Below are positions 35,569-47,130 of a stretch of DNA of 64,000 bases, piece after piece. How positions within the stretch are numbered: position 1 is the stretch's first letter; each line of letters opens with the position of its first letter. The notes under the pieces are model-generated. The model saw only the letters and a program-made list of their open reading frames with translations, did no database searches and had not been told where the DNA came from. Position numbers and translations under genes: made by a program. Source of the stretch: Acheta domesticus (taxonomy: Eukaryota; Arthropoda; Insecta; Orthoptera; Gryllidae). Where the stretch lies: contig JAHLJT010009355.1 of NCBI GenBank assembly GCA_031308135.1, positions 7,799,074-7,863,073 on the forward strand, given 5' to 3'.

Positions 35569-36719
35569 GCGGAGAGCACTGCTAACCAAGAGATTATCAG
35601 CATGAGGGAAATAGAGAAAGAGAAGATAGAGAATACAGTTGATGATGGCTTCTGTACCAATACCAGAGTTTGAGAATTCAGTGAAGTTGGCAGAAAAGAA
35701 TAGAATGGACCACAATGGGATTAGTGTGTTAGTGGAATAGTTGTTGAAAATTCTAATGAGTTCATAGGACATTGAAAAGACGGTCTTTGTAACGTGCAAA
35801 AATGTAGAAAGGGCCAGTCTTCATTCGAATAGGAGAGTAGACTTAGGAAAAGAATTGTTTATCGACTGTTTGACTATGAGGGATTTACCCAAAAGAAAAG
35901 AACGCACATAGGAAAAGTTGAACTAGGTTATATTGCAAATGATATGTAAGCCAGTGGTGCGGAGGAAGATAAACACTGACATTAATCAAGCTGCGTTTTC
36001 ACAGTAGGATATCGCTAAAACAAACGGAAATCGGAAGACATGGTGGTTTAGCCTAATAATGCAGCGAATTGTGAGTACCAACAAACAAAAGGCGGTGACC
36101 ATGAATCTGGTGAGGCAGGGTCTGAATCCGGCTGTCGCGTACAGAACATAACTGTCGCCTACAGACGCAGAACAGAAGGGCTGCTACAGGGTATAGAGTG
36201 AAGTAAAGAGCACAATTTGCGTTTCAAAGAGAGTAACACATGATCGAATTTCGCAGTGCAAAGATTTACTTGAGGCGCAGGAGGATACATCACTACCAGT
36301 TGGGAAGCGGAATAGGTATTGAGACAATAAATCTATCTATCTATCTAACACACTGTAAATGGAATATAGAAGGGGGAGAAAAGGAAGCGAAAGGAAGACG
36401 TAGATCTGTAAGAAATCGACAAAAATGGGAAACGTATGGCCTGAAGAGCGAATATTGCTGTAATCTCAACGAATGTTGACAAGGAAGTTGGGCTCGAAAG
36501 GAAAGTGGCAAAAATACAGTTAACTGGAAATCAGAATTATAAGGCAGGAATTCAATGGCTAAAAGAACATCTGTAGAAGCCAACTACAAAACAACCTATG
36601 GGCAACGGAGTTTCGATGCGGCAGCATATGGGGCGTTAGCAATACGTGTCAGCAGGCCGAACCATCCGTTATAGAGGCAGGCACATTAGAAACGGAGGTA
36701 ACAGAGGAGGTGGAAGGAA
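35563..36719. other. unannotated, purine-rich then mixed DNA
   Basis: The + strand is mildly purine-rich. Frames of 79-80 codons at 36240-36583 are unremarkable. No gene or repeat copy can be supported. Confidence 0.35.
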
Positions 36720-38110
36720 ATGGATCAACGGCTGCAACGCGACAGACGCACGCTGGGGGGCGTGGGGGGGAGGGGGGCACCGCCTCCGGGAGGGAATGCG
36801 CATAACGCCCCGCCAGACAGATAGCCCCCGGTCTTGGCCCGCGCGTCGCCTCGCCTCGCGTCGCACGCAACAGCATGTCACAGCCCGGCGCCGAACGCAC
36901 GCGCGCGCGCGCACGCCCACCCTCACACTGGCTCGCCTCGGCAGGCCTTCCATCGCCCGCTTTGCTGCCCCCCCGCCTCCCTCGCCCATTCTCAATCCTC
37001 CCTCCCCCTCGTCCCTCAACCCTTCTCTATCCTCTTTCCTCCTTCCTCCCCCTCCCTCCTCCCTCCCCCCTCGTTGCTACTCCCTCTTCCCCCTTCCCTC
37101 CTCCCCCTCCACCCTTGTCCCTTCTCCCGCCACCATCCTCACTCCACCCTCATCCCTCCTCCATCCTCCCCCCTCCCCCTCCCTCCTCCCCTCCCCCTCC
37201 AACCCCCTCACCCTCGTCCCTCATCCCTCCTCCATCCTCCCTCCTCCCCCTCACTCTTCCCTCCTCCCCCTCCCTCGTCACTCATCTCTCGTCCATCCTT
37301 CCTCCTCCCCTCCCATCTCCCCCTCCCTCCTCCCCCCTCCATCACCCCTCGTCCCTACTCCCTCTCCCCCTCCCTCTCCACCCGTGTCCCTTCTCCTTCC
37401 TCCCTCCTCATTCCACCCTCATCCCTCCTCTTTCCGCCCCGCCCCACCACGCCCTGTCCAGCCCCGTGGCGTCTTCCCGTCACACCTCCGTGACTCGCCT
37501 CTCTCCACGATGTCTCAACCCGCCACGTTCTCCCTCTCGATCTCCCTCTCACCCCCGCCGTCGCCCTCGCACTCACCCCCACATTCGCCCTCGCCCTCAC
37601 TCTCCCCCCCTTTGCCTTCGCCTTCGCCCTGTCTCTCTCCCTCGCCTGCTCCCTCGTTCCCTCCCGCTCCCCCTGTTCGCGCCCTCTCCCTCGCCCTCGT
37701 TATCACTATCATCATCGCTCTCCCCCAGGCCCTCGCTGACTCCTCCACCCGTTCTCTCATTCTCTTCCTCGTCCTCGCTCTCACTCTTGTCGTCCTCCCT
37801 CTCGCCCTGTCTCTCTTATCACACCCATTCCCGCACCCTCGTCCCCCTGCCGCCCCGCCCCGCCCCGCCCTGCCCAGCTGGGCTTGGCGACGGTCGCCTC
37901 ACCCCGCTTCGCTCCCTCCGCCCAACCCCGCCTCCCCCCCACCCTGCGGCCGCTGCGCGCTCGCGTCCGGCCTCCGGGATAAATCTTGACCCAAGCGACG
38001 CCGCGCGACGTACGGGACAGCGTCGCTTCCTGCCGGCAGCCGCGGAATCACCCCCCTCCCCGGGCACCCCCTCCGACCCACCGCGCAGCGCCGGCATGCA
38101 GGCGGCAGTG
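36720..38110. repeat. large GC-rich island with polypyrimidine core
   Basis: CpG-rich ends (36740-36960 and 37850-38110) enclose a core of nearly pure C/T DNA (about 36960-37440) built from degenerate CCCTCCTCC and TCCATCC units. A CTCGCCCTC-type block follows to about 37800. Frames of up to 457 codons are open across it in all + frames at once, with Pro/Ser/Leu-rich repeats, which shows that they are compositional. The flanks could be regulatory. Confidence 0.6.
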
Positions 38111-38249
38111 CACTGCGAAGCGCAGCGCGCAGCTGGGATAATGTTATGGGCCTTTGAGCGGGGTCTCTTTTCTATTTCGGGACGAAGAATAGTTTTGATT
38201 GATTCGTGTTTCCGGGCGCGTCAACTACGTTGGTCATTAGTCCCGTAAG

Positions 38250-38705
38250 TGTAGTGCGTGTTTTTCTCGGGAGGTGGCGATGATCTTTTCCCCGCTGGAT
38301 GGCGAGATCTGGCGGCGACCAGCGGGGTTTCCCCTCAACAAAGTATCTCCCACCAGCGGGGCACCGCCCCAGCCGGGACAAGCTGTAAGCTCCCCACCGG
38401 TCTCCCGACATGTGTGGTAGTGTAGTGCGTGATAGTTTTAGTGTGTGTAAGAGGAGAGGATAGGACAAGAAAGAGGAAGGAAAGATCGCGCGCGGTCCGT
38501 GGCCCGTTTGTTAGGGTACTGCTCCGGCATTCGCCTGGTGTTGATCGGAGAAACCACGGAAAACTACTGATCAGAGCAGCCGTCCGCTAGAATTCTCCTC
38601 TAGACAGCGAATGAATTCGACCTAGCTGACAAGCTAGTGTCGAAAATTATGCCGCCGTCGGGACTCGAACCTAGGACCTCCCGGTCAGAGGGACTGCAGT
38701 GACGA
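38250..38705 (-). mobile_element. tRNA-derived SINE copy, family S1 (best preserved)
   Basis: On the minus strand, GGTTCGAGTCCC-type box B (inverse of 38673-38684) follows a CTCTGACCGGGAGG segment. The body runs through GTCGAATTC, GCGGACGGCTGCTCTGATC and AACAAACGGGCCACGG. It ends in a GC-rich 3' part that includes CTTGTCCCGGCTGGGGCGGTG and a GCTGGTCGCC/GGCGACCAGC self-complementary segment. The length is about 455 bp. Box A is largely lost at the 5' end in this copy; it is visible at 55662-55675. Confidence 0.75.
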
Positions 38706-39578
38706 AGAATAGAATTGACTACCATTGCAAATGGCGAATATACAATTTGGTACCTTTTCATTTTCTAATTTCTATTGCAGGGCTGTCCAACTGGCAGCCC
38801 GCGATGCCATTCTTTGTGGCCCGCGAAAGGTTTTTGGTCAAAAGTTAAAGTCCCTTGCATCCATGGGAAAACAGAGGCAACAGCGGAGCACAATGAAGAC
38901 CAGAGCCTGTGACAATTGATTTTCGGAGGCCCCTTATTTCTAACAGAAAATTCTCTCCTCCCTCAATTCGAAAGCATAATTCAATTTTCCATGTATAAGA
39001 AAAAACATATAGCGTCCAAATTGGTATACAAATAAACATATGTTTCATTTCTTTCGAATGAAAAAGAAGTGCGGGCCCCAATTAAGTCGGGGCCTAGGGC
39101 AAGTTACCCCAGCTGACCCCCCCTTGTGGTCTCTACAAGCTGGATATGTTCTGCGTAATAGAAAATATTAGGAAACGAAAACGAGCTGCAGATGTAATTT
39201 AATAGTCTTATCCAGGTGATGTCAAGGTCTTCTACTGAAGGCAGTGGCATGCTTCGTGGCACCGTGGCATGCTACGAGCTTGTCTGCGCAACTACAATAG
39301 AGGCGGGAAAGGAAACTTATCAGTAGTAAACCTGCTCTCAGAAGGCAGTGTAACAGAGTTTTGCATGGTACACGACAAATCGCAACTTCCAAACTTAATC
39401 GTATGTGTGTGTATGTGATACCAATAACATGTGTGTATAGTAACAAATATGTTTGTGAACAACAATTTTCAAAAATGAAATTGCGCGAAACAAATACGAG
39501 ATTCGATTAAGTATCGAAAATTTCTGAACTAGTTTACGGTTTTTTTACTCTCGGGACCTCTAGAACCTGACTTTACTA
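38706..39578. other. mixed DNA including copy 1 of a local repeat
   Basis: 39229-39320 contains TGGCATG...TTCGTGGCACCGTG and CTGCGCA words that recur at 40116-40190, so this is a copy of the repeat at 39955-40345. The rest has no recognisable content. Confidence 0.5.
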
Positions 39579-39790
39579 TGGTCCGATTAAAATAAGTTGG
39601 TGATTGACATTTGTGCTTCTGAAGCTGTAACTTCATACAATATGAGTGTATGATTTGGTTACTTTAATAAGTATTTATTTCAAGTGTTTATTTTCTTGTC
39701 TCTGGAGCACGAGCCCAGTGGTACGCAAACTGTCAACGTCGCTCCCTTCCATTCCCAAATGTCAATCACGAACTTATTTTAATCGGACCA
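39579..39790. mobile_element. TA-type MITE family M2, copy 1 (212 bp)
   Basis: The terminal inverted repeats are TGGTCCGATTAAAATAAGTT and, at the right, AACTTATTTTAATCGGACCA. They are flanked by TA on both sides (39577-39578 and 39791-39792), as in Tc1/mariner-type targets. Copy 2 lies at 41475-41682 in the same orientation. It is non-coding. Confidence 0.92.
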
Positions 39791-39831
39791 TAACGTGGAA
39801 TCGAATGTTATTAAGAAGACATGCGTATAAA

Positions 39832-39837
<6 letters not shown>

Positions 39838-39862
<25 letters not shown>
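39838..39862. repeat. (TA)n microsatellite
   Basis: About 12 TA units. Confidence 0.9.
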
Positions 39863-39868
<6 letters not shown>

Positions 39869-39954
39869 AAATAACAACAAACGTTCTGAAATTTATCTAA
39901 ATGCCGCCTAATCGTATTTCACGTGTAAAACGTAAAAGCGTTCAGGGTGACTGC

Positions 39955-40345
39955 CTACTTCTCTCTTGTGGCGAGGTGACGTGGAGGGATGATTTCGTCG
40001 TGGCACTCGTGCCACTGACTCCCGCACATCGACCTTGACAACACTGGTCTTAAGTAGTCACTCGACCTTGACAACACTGGTCTTAAGTAGTCACTCGACC
40101 TTGACAACACTGGTCTTCTACGGGTGGTAATGGCACGGTTCGTGGCACCGTGCCATGCCACGATCTTCTCTGCGCATCTAGCGTCGGGGACGGAAACTAT
40201 TAACCCCGCCGTTTTACAATAGGGTTGGCGTTGTTTCTTGTGGTGGGGTGATGAACTGCGCGGAGAGGCGATTTCGTCGTGGCACTCGTGGCACGGACTC
40301 CCGCTCGTGGCATCGACCTTAACAACACTGGTCTTGTCCTCTCTT
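39955..40345. repeat. local repeat cluster with 33-bp units
   Basis: TCGACCTTGACAACACTGG plus CTTAAGTAGTCAC forms a 33-bp unit present 2.7 times (40029-40110). Larger blocks are also duplicated: GATTTCGTCGTGGCACTCGTG at 39989 and again at 40269, both leading to a CGACCTT-AACAACACTGGTCTT segment. The arrangement suggests repeated unequal exchange. A related block occurs at 39229-39320. Confidence 0.85.
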
Positions 40346-40399
40346 GAAGCCAAATAATGGCTCCAATAACCGTGCGCGTAATTTATGAAGCAAAGAGGG

Positions 40400-40640
40400 A
40401 ACCCTCTCCCAAAGGGATCTCGTCTGCGAAGCACGTGCCGCCGGACCACGGCCTCTGTCGTCTGTCGCCTGCGCCACGCGAACGCGGCCGCCACCTTACA
40501 AATGGGCGTTAAGTGGCGGGCAGGGGTCGGAGGTCGCCGAGGCCTCACCACGACCCCGGAGGCCGCGCTCACTTGTTCTCGGGTCATCGACAGCCTCCCG
40601 CCGCCGCTTCCACCTCTCCGTCGCTGGCGTACCGCAGGGG
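40400..40640. promoter_or_regulatory. CpG-rich island
   Basis: A short CpG island following the local repeat cluster. Frames on both strands are compositional. The 40350-40390 flank contains TAATGG, CCAATAACCG and GTAATTTATG words. Function is inferred only. Confidence 0.3.
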
Positions 40641-40769
40641 CGAAATAAGGCCAATTCCTTTCTGTACTATCGCGAAACAATTTGAATAAAAATGTCAGGT
40701 TATTCTACTAGAAGGGTTGAATTATGAAATAGATATTAGCTTGAAATACTTTTGTAAGGCTGTCACACA

Positions 40770-40937
40770 GATTTAATTTAAAAGTTCAAAAGGATCCAAC
40801 AAAAATATTTCGGACAGTCTAATTTATAATAACAGTTTACATTTTCTCACAATCATGAGTTTTTAATGTAAACTGTTATTATAAATTTGACTGTCCGAAA
40901 TCTTTTTGTTGGATCTTTTTGAACTTTTAATATAGAT
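40770..40937. mobile_element. foldback MITE (168 bp)
   Basis: The left arm 40770-40845 and right arm 40864-40937 are near-perfect inverses. They include AAAAGTTCAAAAGGATCC and TTTCGGACAGTC at left and their inverses at right, with an 18-bp centre. It is non-coding, with no second copy in the window. Confidence 0.9.
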
Positions 40938-41474
40938 TTTAACTTTAAAATGTTATCAAATGTTATCACAAAAATAGTACAGGTGACCTTTGAAGTGGTA
41001 CTGCGAATTTAATTTTGACCCTAATTTCTCTTTTATTGATCCACTTGTTTCATAGTTCACATAAGCTTAAAAATTTTTGGGTGGTGTAAATAGTGTAATT
41101 TATAAGTTTAAACACTGCGTTGAATTTTAAAAGTAAACATGTCTAGCACTAAACTATCTTTTAAAAACTACTTTATTTTTAATGCCAGCTGTTAGGACAT
41201 TTAAGAACTAGTTTTTATTGTGTTTTAAAAATTAACATGTCAAAGTGAGAACGTATCACTTTAGTAACTTCTTATGGTTTAGTATATGTTTATTTTTTAC
41301 ATTTATTATTTTTTAGCTTGTTTTGTAAAACTATGTAAGTAATATATTTTTAAATTCCAAATTTTGACCGTAGTTGAATATTTTAGTAAATTTTAATCAG
41401 GGCACACCATACAATATTATTCATATAAAGTTTCTGCAGAGTAGGAAAGTCAGGGCTCCGTTGTATTTACACCC
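40938..41474. other. AT-rich DNA without recognisable feature
   Basis: Strongly AT-rich spacer between two MITEs. No open frame or repeat copy is visible. Confidence 0.4.
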
Positions 41475-41682
41475 TGGTCTGATTAAAATAAGCTGGTGAT
41501 TGACAATTGTGCATCTGAAGCTGTAGCTTCGTACAGTACGAGTGTATGAGTTGGTTACTTTAATAAGTATTTATTTCAAATGTTTATTTTCATGTCCCGG
41601 GAGCACGTGTTCAGTGGTACGCTGTCAACGTCGCTCCCTTCCATTTGCAACTGTCAATCACCAACTTATTTTAACCGGACCA
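41475..41682. mobile_element. TA-type MITE family M2, copy 2 (208 bp)
   Basis: It matches copy 1 along its length (TGGTCTGATTAAAATAAGCT at left, ACTTATTTTAACCGGACCA at right). The two copies share TTTAATAAGTATTTATTTCA and GTCAACGTCGCTCCCTTCC. The right target TA is present; the left is degraded. Confidence 0.92.
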
Positions 41683-41689
41683 TAGTGTA

Positions 41690-41970
41690 TTACGTCACAA
41701 ATTAACCCGCTACCATTACCGCAGCAACACCTCTCCAAACCCACCCTCGCCACCGTCGCGTTTGCATCGCCACCGTAATCGATGGGCGAGGTCGCACCGG
41801 CCAACTTCCGAGCAGGCGCGCGGCGGGGCGCGCTCGACGCCGGCGATTAATCGATGCGGTCGATAGATCGATGGCCGTCATTCGCCGCCGCCGCGCCACC
41901 GTCGCCGGCCCCGTGCCCGGTGCGGTGCGGTCGCCGCTGTCGCCCCGGGAGCGATGGGGTCGTGGAACGG
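41690..41970. promoter_or_regulatory. CpG-rich island with ATCGAT words
   Basis: The island contains ATTAATCGATGCGG and TCGATAGATCGATGGCC (41846-41875), preceded by TTACGTCACAAATTAAC. The paired ATCGAT words are DREF-like sites in insects, which is an analogy. Other content is GC-rich and non-repetitive. Confidence 0.35.
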
Positions 41971-43478
41971 AGAGGTGCTGACGTACAAATCAACGAATTT
42001 GCACCGAATGGCGAATTAAACTGAGAACTGTTTTTCAGTGTACGAGATTTTAAATTGTGCGTCAGGAAGAATGATGGACTTTGATTGAGATTGGGAACAG
42101 TTGTTTAGTTGTTTTCTCGACGGGAAGCTTGATTTTAATTTTTGTGGAACTAGCTTTAAAGTAGGTTCACGGACATGCTCCAGTTTTGGAACGTTCATGT
42201 TTTGGCATTGCAGGATATACAGGATCATGATATTTGAGGAAGAACATGATTAATTCACATTCATGACGGATTCTGTAGTTTCATGACGGATTCCACATTC
42301 CAGTCAGTGTTATTGCTGTTGAATTTCTTTGATTATATTGAACATTGGAATTTTCATTCATTGTCATGATCCTTTTCAATGTCTATGATCCCTGTATTCG
42401 TGCAGTTCAAAATGTATTACAGACAGCATTTATCCAGGGCATACTAGCTCACATTTGCGGAGCACTAATTGTACGTAATTTTGTATAGTGGTAAAGCAGT
42501 GCGTGAAATCTCATTCTTAGTCTCGCCACAAAGACATGTAATCATTGTCATTTTGCATTCCTTTTGGAGGCCGTTGTGTAATCGTCTGATGGACTTTGGT
42601 CTCCAAGTTTTCCTTCCCAATATTTCGGGTATGTTTCATTTACATTCGCCTGACTACTTGGAAGGTGAGGAGAAAATTTTCCTTTTTAACCTTACTAAAG
42701 CGGTAGCAGGTACGTTTGTTCACATTTTCAAAAATGTAACTTGTTCAAATTACGTTACGTTACGTGTTCACATTGTTCAAATTTGTATTTTAATATTTCA
42801 GAATTGTTCATTATTATTGATATATATTTCTTCTCACATTAGAGTCGATATTTCATAATTTTCATTGTCATAGTTTGGCACTGTGAAGAAGTACATCATG
42901 TCATCGTAAGTTTCACCATGTCTACCTTTATTTTACTATATCGAGATTCACTCCGTAAGTTTTTACAAAATGTATTACTTACGCAAGATATTTTGGTTCT
43001 TCTTTGCTAGAATGTTGTATTCAAATCCACACCATTACCTGACACATTCTCACGCTAGTCACAGCTCAACAAATTTCTTTGCGGGTGAAATATCGCATTT
43101 GCAACTGTGCCACATCCTAAAACATCTGGGAGCTGTTAAAGGTCAGGCACGAATCGCGCATCGTCGTTTACGTTCAGGGGTCAAGATACGTCAGGAGACA
43201 TAGTTGTCGCCAGCATTTTCGTTTCCGTCATCGCCTCTATTTGCAATACTCGACCTCACTCTTCCGTCGCACGGCCACATCCACCACCGCCACCGCCGTC
43301 TTTATCGCCGTCGCCGTCACCGTCATTGGCACTGGTGCTATGACCGGCACTACCTACATTAAATGAGGGTATCAACTGATGCCACTGTGGTGCCTCTGAG
43401 CGGGAATTCCGACGATAGCAGGTTCTTAGACTCCAGCTACATGTCGGATTCAATGACTACCTGAAAGAGAATTTTCGC
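41971..43478. other. AT-rich DNA; no recognised gene
   Basis: A 129-codon frame at 42469-42858 (+) has no motif. A short direct repeat, TTCATGACGGATTC, occurs near 42261 and 42280. A small GC-rich patch with CCGCCACCGCC lies near 43280-43320. Confidence 0.35.
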
Positions 43479-43812
43479 GGCCGGCTTCTCTGATCGGTAG
43501 ATTACCGTTTGCTGCACTCAACATCAGGCGAATGCCGGAACAATATCCTAACAAACGGGCCACGCGCGATTTTTTCTTCCCCTTCCTTGTCCTATCATTA
43601 TCCCTTACTTACACACATACACTTGGTTGCATTACACCATCATATACGTCGGGAGACCAGACGGTAACTTACAACTTGTCCCGGCTAGGGCAGTGCCTAT
43701 TGAGGGAAGATGCCTGGTTAGGGAAAACCCCGCTAGCCGACGTGCAGGTCGGCGCCGGTTCTCATCATCCAGCGGGGGGATTACCGCCGCCTTCCGAGGA
43801 AAACATTCACTA
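43479..43812 (+). mobile_element. SINE copy, family S1, 5'-truncated
   Basis: This + strand copy lacks the tRNA-like head and starts within the body (CTTCTCTGATCGGTAGATTA). It continues through GGCGAATGCCGGAACAATA, AACAAACGGGCCACGCGCGAT and GTCGGGAGACC to a GC-rich tail with AGCGGGG. It is the only S1 copy here in + orientation. The 5' truncation is typical of retroposition. Confidence 0.75.
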
Positions 43813-43869
43813 CACTTAGGGGACTTATAACTTTATCAGTTGACTCGCCCGGAAACACGAGATAATCAA

Positions 43870-44640
43870 TCAATGAAGCAACAAGAAACAACACCAGAGC
43901 TATCACCTCCAACGCCTCCGCCAGCACTTCCACCTGCACCTCCATCTCCCCATTCACCTACGCTCCACTATCTCCTCGTCCTCGTCCACGGCCACCACTT
44001 CTCTCACCACGTGTGCTATTTCTGACACCATCTCCAACATCACCATCGCCCTCACTATTCGTATTGTCGCTGCCTCCGCCATTATCCCAAACACCATCAC
44101 CTTCTCCTCCCTTCGTCTCCATTTGCGCTATCCTCATCGCCTGCACCTTTTTTTAACTTTACCACCGCTATCACCATATCCTCAACTCAAGACACCTCCT
44201 CTTCCCCCTTCTCCCCCACAACCACCACTTCTCCTCTCTTTCCATTCGTGATACCTTTGCCACCGCCATCATCGACACCATCCCAAACCATCATCTTCTC
44301 CTCTCATCACCTCCGCGCTGTCATCGTCCGCGCCTCCTTCTGCTCCACCCCTGCTGTAACCACATTCTCTGTTCATGATACCTATTCCTCCTCCTCAATC
44401 AATCACCAAGACCACTCGATTCTTTCCCTTCATGCTGTCTTTGCCACCGTCATCATCGCCACCATCACAACCACCATCACACTCGTCGCCTGCACCTCCT
44501 TCTACTCCGCCACTGCTGTCACCACATTCTCCATTCACGTCACCTCCTCCTCCACCATCACCACCACCATTACATTCATAACCGTCATTATTACCACTAT
44601 CACAACCACCACCACCTTTTCTCATCGCCCGGGCCTCCTC
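43870..44640. repeat. degenerate CCA/CAC/CTC-rich tract
   Basis: The + strand is pyrimidine- and CA-rich, with ACCACCATC and CATCACCACC words and no regular period. Frames of 61-150 codons are Ser/Thr/Pro-rich and compositional. A similar tract lies at 53540-53980. Confidence 0.55.
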
Positions 44641-44920
44641 CTGGTCTCGTGCCGTCGCCAGCGCCTCCTCCGCCCCCCCTCCCGCCGCCTCCGCAGCTGA
44701 CGCCGTGGCCGGGCGCGGACCCCGTGGCCCCGTGACTCGGCAGCGGCACTGAACTCGCATCCGAGGTCACGGCCAGGCCGCCGCTCCCGGGCCTACCTCA
44801 ACACGCTCACTCCGCTCCCGCCCCTCCCCGCCCCGCCTCCTCTCGCGTTGTGGGAGCGCGCCCAAGCAGGTCGCCTCTAAATAGTGGAGGCGACTGCGTC
44901 GGGGGCCGCAAACAAGCTAA
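44641..44920. promoter_or_regulatory. CpG-rich island
   Basis: The CpG island ends with AAATAGTGGAGGCGACTGCG. Just outside lies GACTGTACC at 44963-44971, the word shared with three other islands. Its role is unknown. Confidence 0.3.
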
Positions 44921-46639
44921 ACAGAATTTTTTACTCGAATTTTTTTAAAGCTCAAACAGGTTGACTGTACCTCCAGGGTGGTGTGTCCGGGACCACACAA
45001 TTAAAAGTCGAACACACTTGTTGTAGGTTTCTTCTATTATGCGTTCAGGAGTGTGAAATGATACGGATTGACCTTCACGTAAGAAGCGAAGTCGGACATT
45101 TGAAGAAAGAAAAATGAACTTCATTTTATTCACACTGTTCTGCACTAGAGATTGGTGCCCTCAAAACAATTTCAATACTTCCAAATACATTACTCGTACC
45201 AAATTTACAAGAAATGTTTTAAACATGAACCTGAATACTCCTTAAAATAAAAATGTACTAATTAAAATTTAATCAAATGTACAGTAATCTACAATTGCTG
45301 TGACTTTGTGTATTACAAATAGTATTTTCACTATGCACACTGCTGATCTTTGTCATGAATGTTTTATTCTATAATCATGTTAAGCTTGGTGTGCCTTTTG
45401 GCTCATCAGGCGCCTTTATTGATTTATTGTTTATTATATTATGAAAATTTTGATGAAAATATTCCTTTTCAAGGTTTGGATTATTTTCTGTAAAATGTAT
45501 TTTAAAGACCGAAATGTTTTATTTTATATATTTAAGGTTGCTTTGAAACTACATCGATCATAAGCGACCACGAACTTCACAAATACCTCGTTCATTTTTT
45601 TAATAATTTATACATTTCTTTACATTTTGAATCAAAATTTTACATATACTAGGTTTTAGACATATTTCGTTTTCATTGACAACATGTAACCATGTCGGTA
45701 ATGATAATTAATATACTTATTTATTTTCCGAGATAACGCACAAGAGGCTTCCGCAATCAGGCATGAATAATTGTAGTTGGAGGGCGAAATACTGATTGAA
45801 GCATATTTATTTATACTAAGGTCTTTTTAAATATGTATGTGTGTGTATAAAATCGCTTAGAAAATGCGCACTGAAAATAAAAAAATAAACGCAAAACAAG
45901 AGAACTACATAAACAACATATTCTACACAAACTGCTATATTCGTGTAGAATGTACAGTTACAAATAAAAATTATCATAAATATACAAAACAATAAATATT
46001 TTATTGACATTCAACTCTTTACTGTTATCCATTTTTTGCGTTTTAATTAGCCAGACGTTTTCTAAAAACAAATTAGCGTTAATTTTTTTGTTAGTATTAT
46101 TTTATAAATCAAAGATGATACATCTACAGTAGTAAATAATTTTGAAAATATTTAGAATTTGACGTACAAAGTTGGAACATTCTTCTTGACAAAATGTCTA
46201 ATTTAATGCAAGTTTTGACTAGTTTACTTACTCTACATTAGTAATCCATGCATTCTCATTTTCTGTCTCATTAAAGTCTTCCTAAAACTAATATACATTA
46301 CTACATTTTTTTTCCTTTTGTGGTCCTTGAAAATTACGAAAATATACTAAGAGAAAATTTAAATATATTTTTCTTTTATTACCAGCCAAATACCACGTTT
46401 CTTTAATACTAGCAAAACGAATGTACTACTTCAAGGAACTCCCTTCACCCAGATTCCAACTAATTCGTCCATTATTGATTAACGTCTTCTGTACTACGAA
46501 CTAAGCCGAAATGTGCATTTTGACCTTCAGGACATGAACTGACCTTTAACGCATTTACATATGCACATAAGCATTTTATAAAAATCGCACAACTATTTAC
46601 GAGTCACCACGTATTCATACATAACTGAATCTTGTTCCT
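44921..46639. other. AT-rich DNA without recognisable gene
   Basis: Strongly AT-rich. Frames of 64-66 codons are unremarkable. Confidence 0.4.
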
Positions 46640-47130
46640 CGCCTTGCATTCGCAACCTCCATTCGGCCGCCGTCGGCGCAAAGGTCACGCGCCACCACGC
46701 GCCAAACTCCGTGCCAGCGGCGCAGCGGAGGCGCTGGGGGCGACGTGGGTGTCTCTGCAAGAGAGCAGTCTGCAGACCGAGATGACGCGAACAAGTGCTC
46801 GCGTTTTATTAAATCATGCCTTATAACGGATTCAATTATTGCCGTCCATACGCGCGCTAGTTCGTCGTGTCGCCGGGCGGCGCGCTGCCGGCGCCGGGTA
46901 ATGACATTGTGTTGGCAAGTTGTGTTCAATTTTGAGGCGCACATTAGCGTACTATAAACCGATCTCATCACTTTTAATGTGGCGATTAATTCAATTTTAA
47001 TCAGCGTTCGGCGAGTGTGTCGACATAACGCCCCGCGGCGTTGGGTGGGGGGCGTGGTGGGGGTGGGTGAGGGGTAGGGTGGGGGACGGGTTGAAGAGGC
47101 GGGGCGGGTTGGGATGTGCGGAGGTGGGTC
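46640..47130. promoter_or_regulatory. CpG island with clustered TAAT cores, enhancer-like
   Basis: Between CpG-rich ends (46660-46750 and 47020-47130) lies 46790-47000, a non-repetitive segment dense in homeodomain-type cores. It contains TTATTAAATC, TTCAATTATTG, GGTAATGAC, CACATTAGC, TTTTAATGTGG and GATTAATTCAATTTTAATC. At least seven such sites lie in about 210 bp, interleaved with CpG-rich DNA. A frame of 204 codons on the minus strand (46615-47229) crosses it but is Pro/Arg-rich and compositional. An enhancer or Hox/paired-responsive element is inferred. Confidence 0.4.

Noticed and set aside
36646..38248. Frames of 447 and 457 codons on the plus strand
   Set aside because: Several frames are open over the same DNA because C/T-rich sequence lacks stop codons. 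The peptides are Pro/Ser/Leu repeats without a domain.
43674..43690. Resemblance to miR-92 (CTTGTCCCGGC)
   Set aside because: The word lies in the S1 SINE and recurs in other S1 copies; there is no pre-miRNA hairpin.
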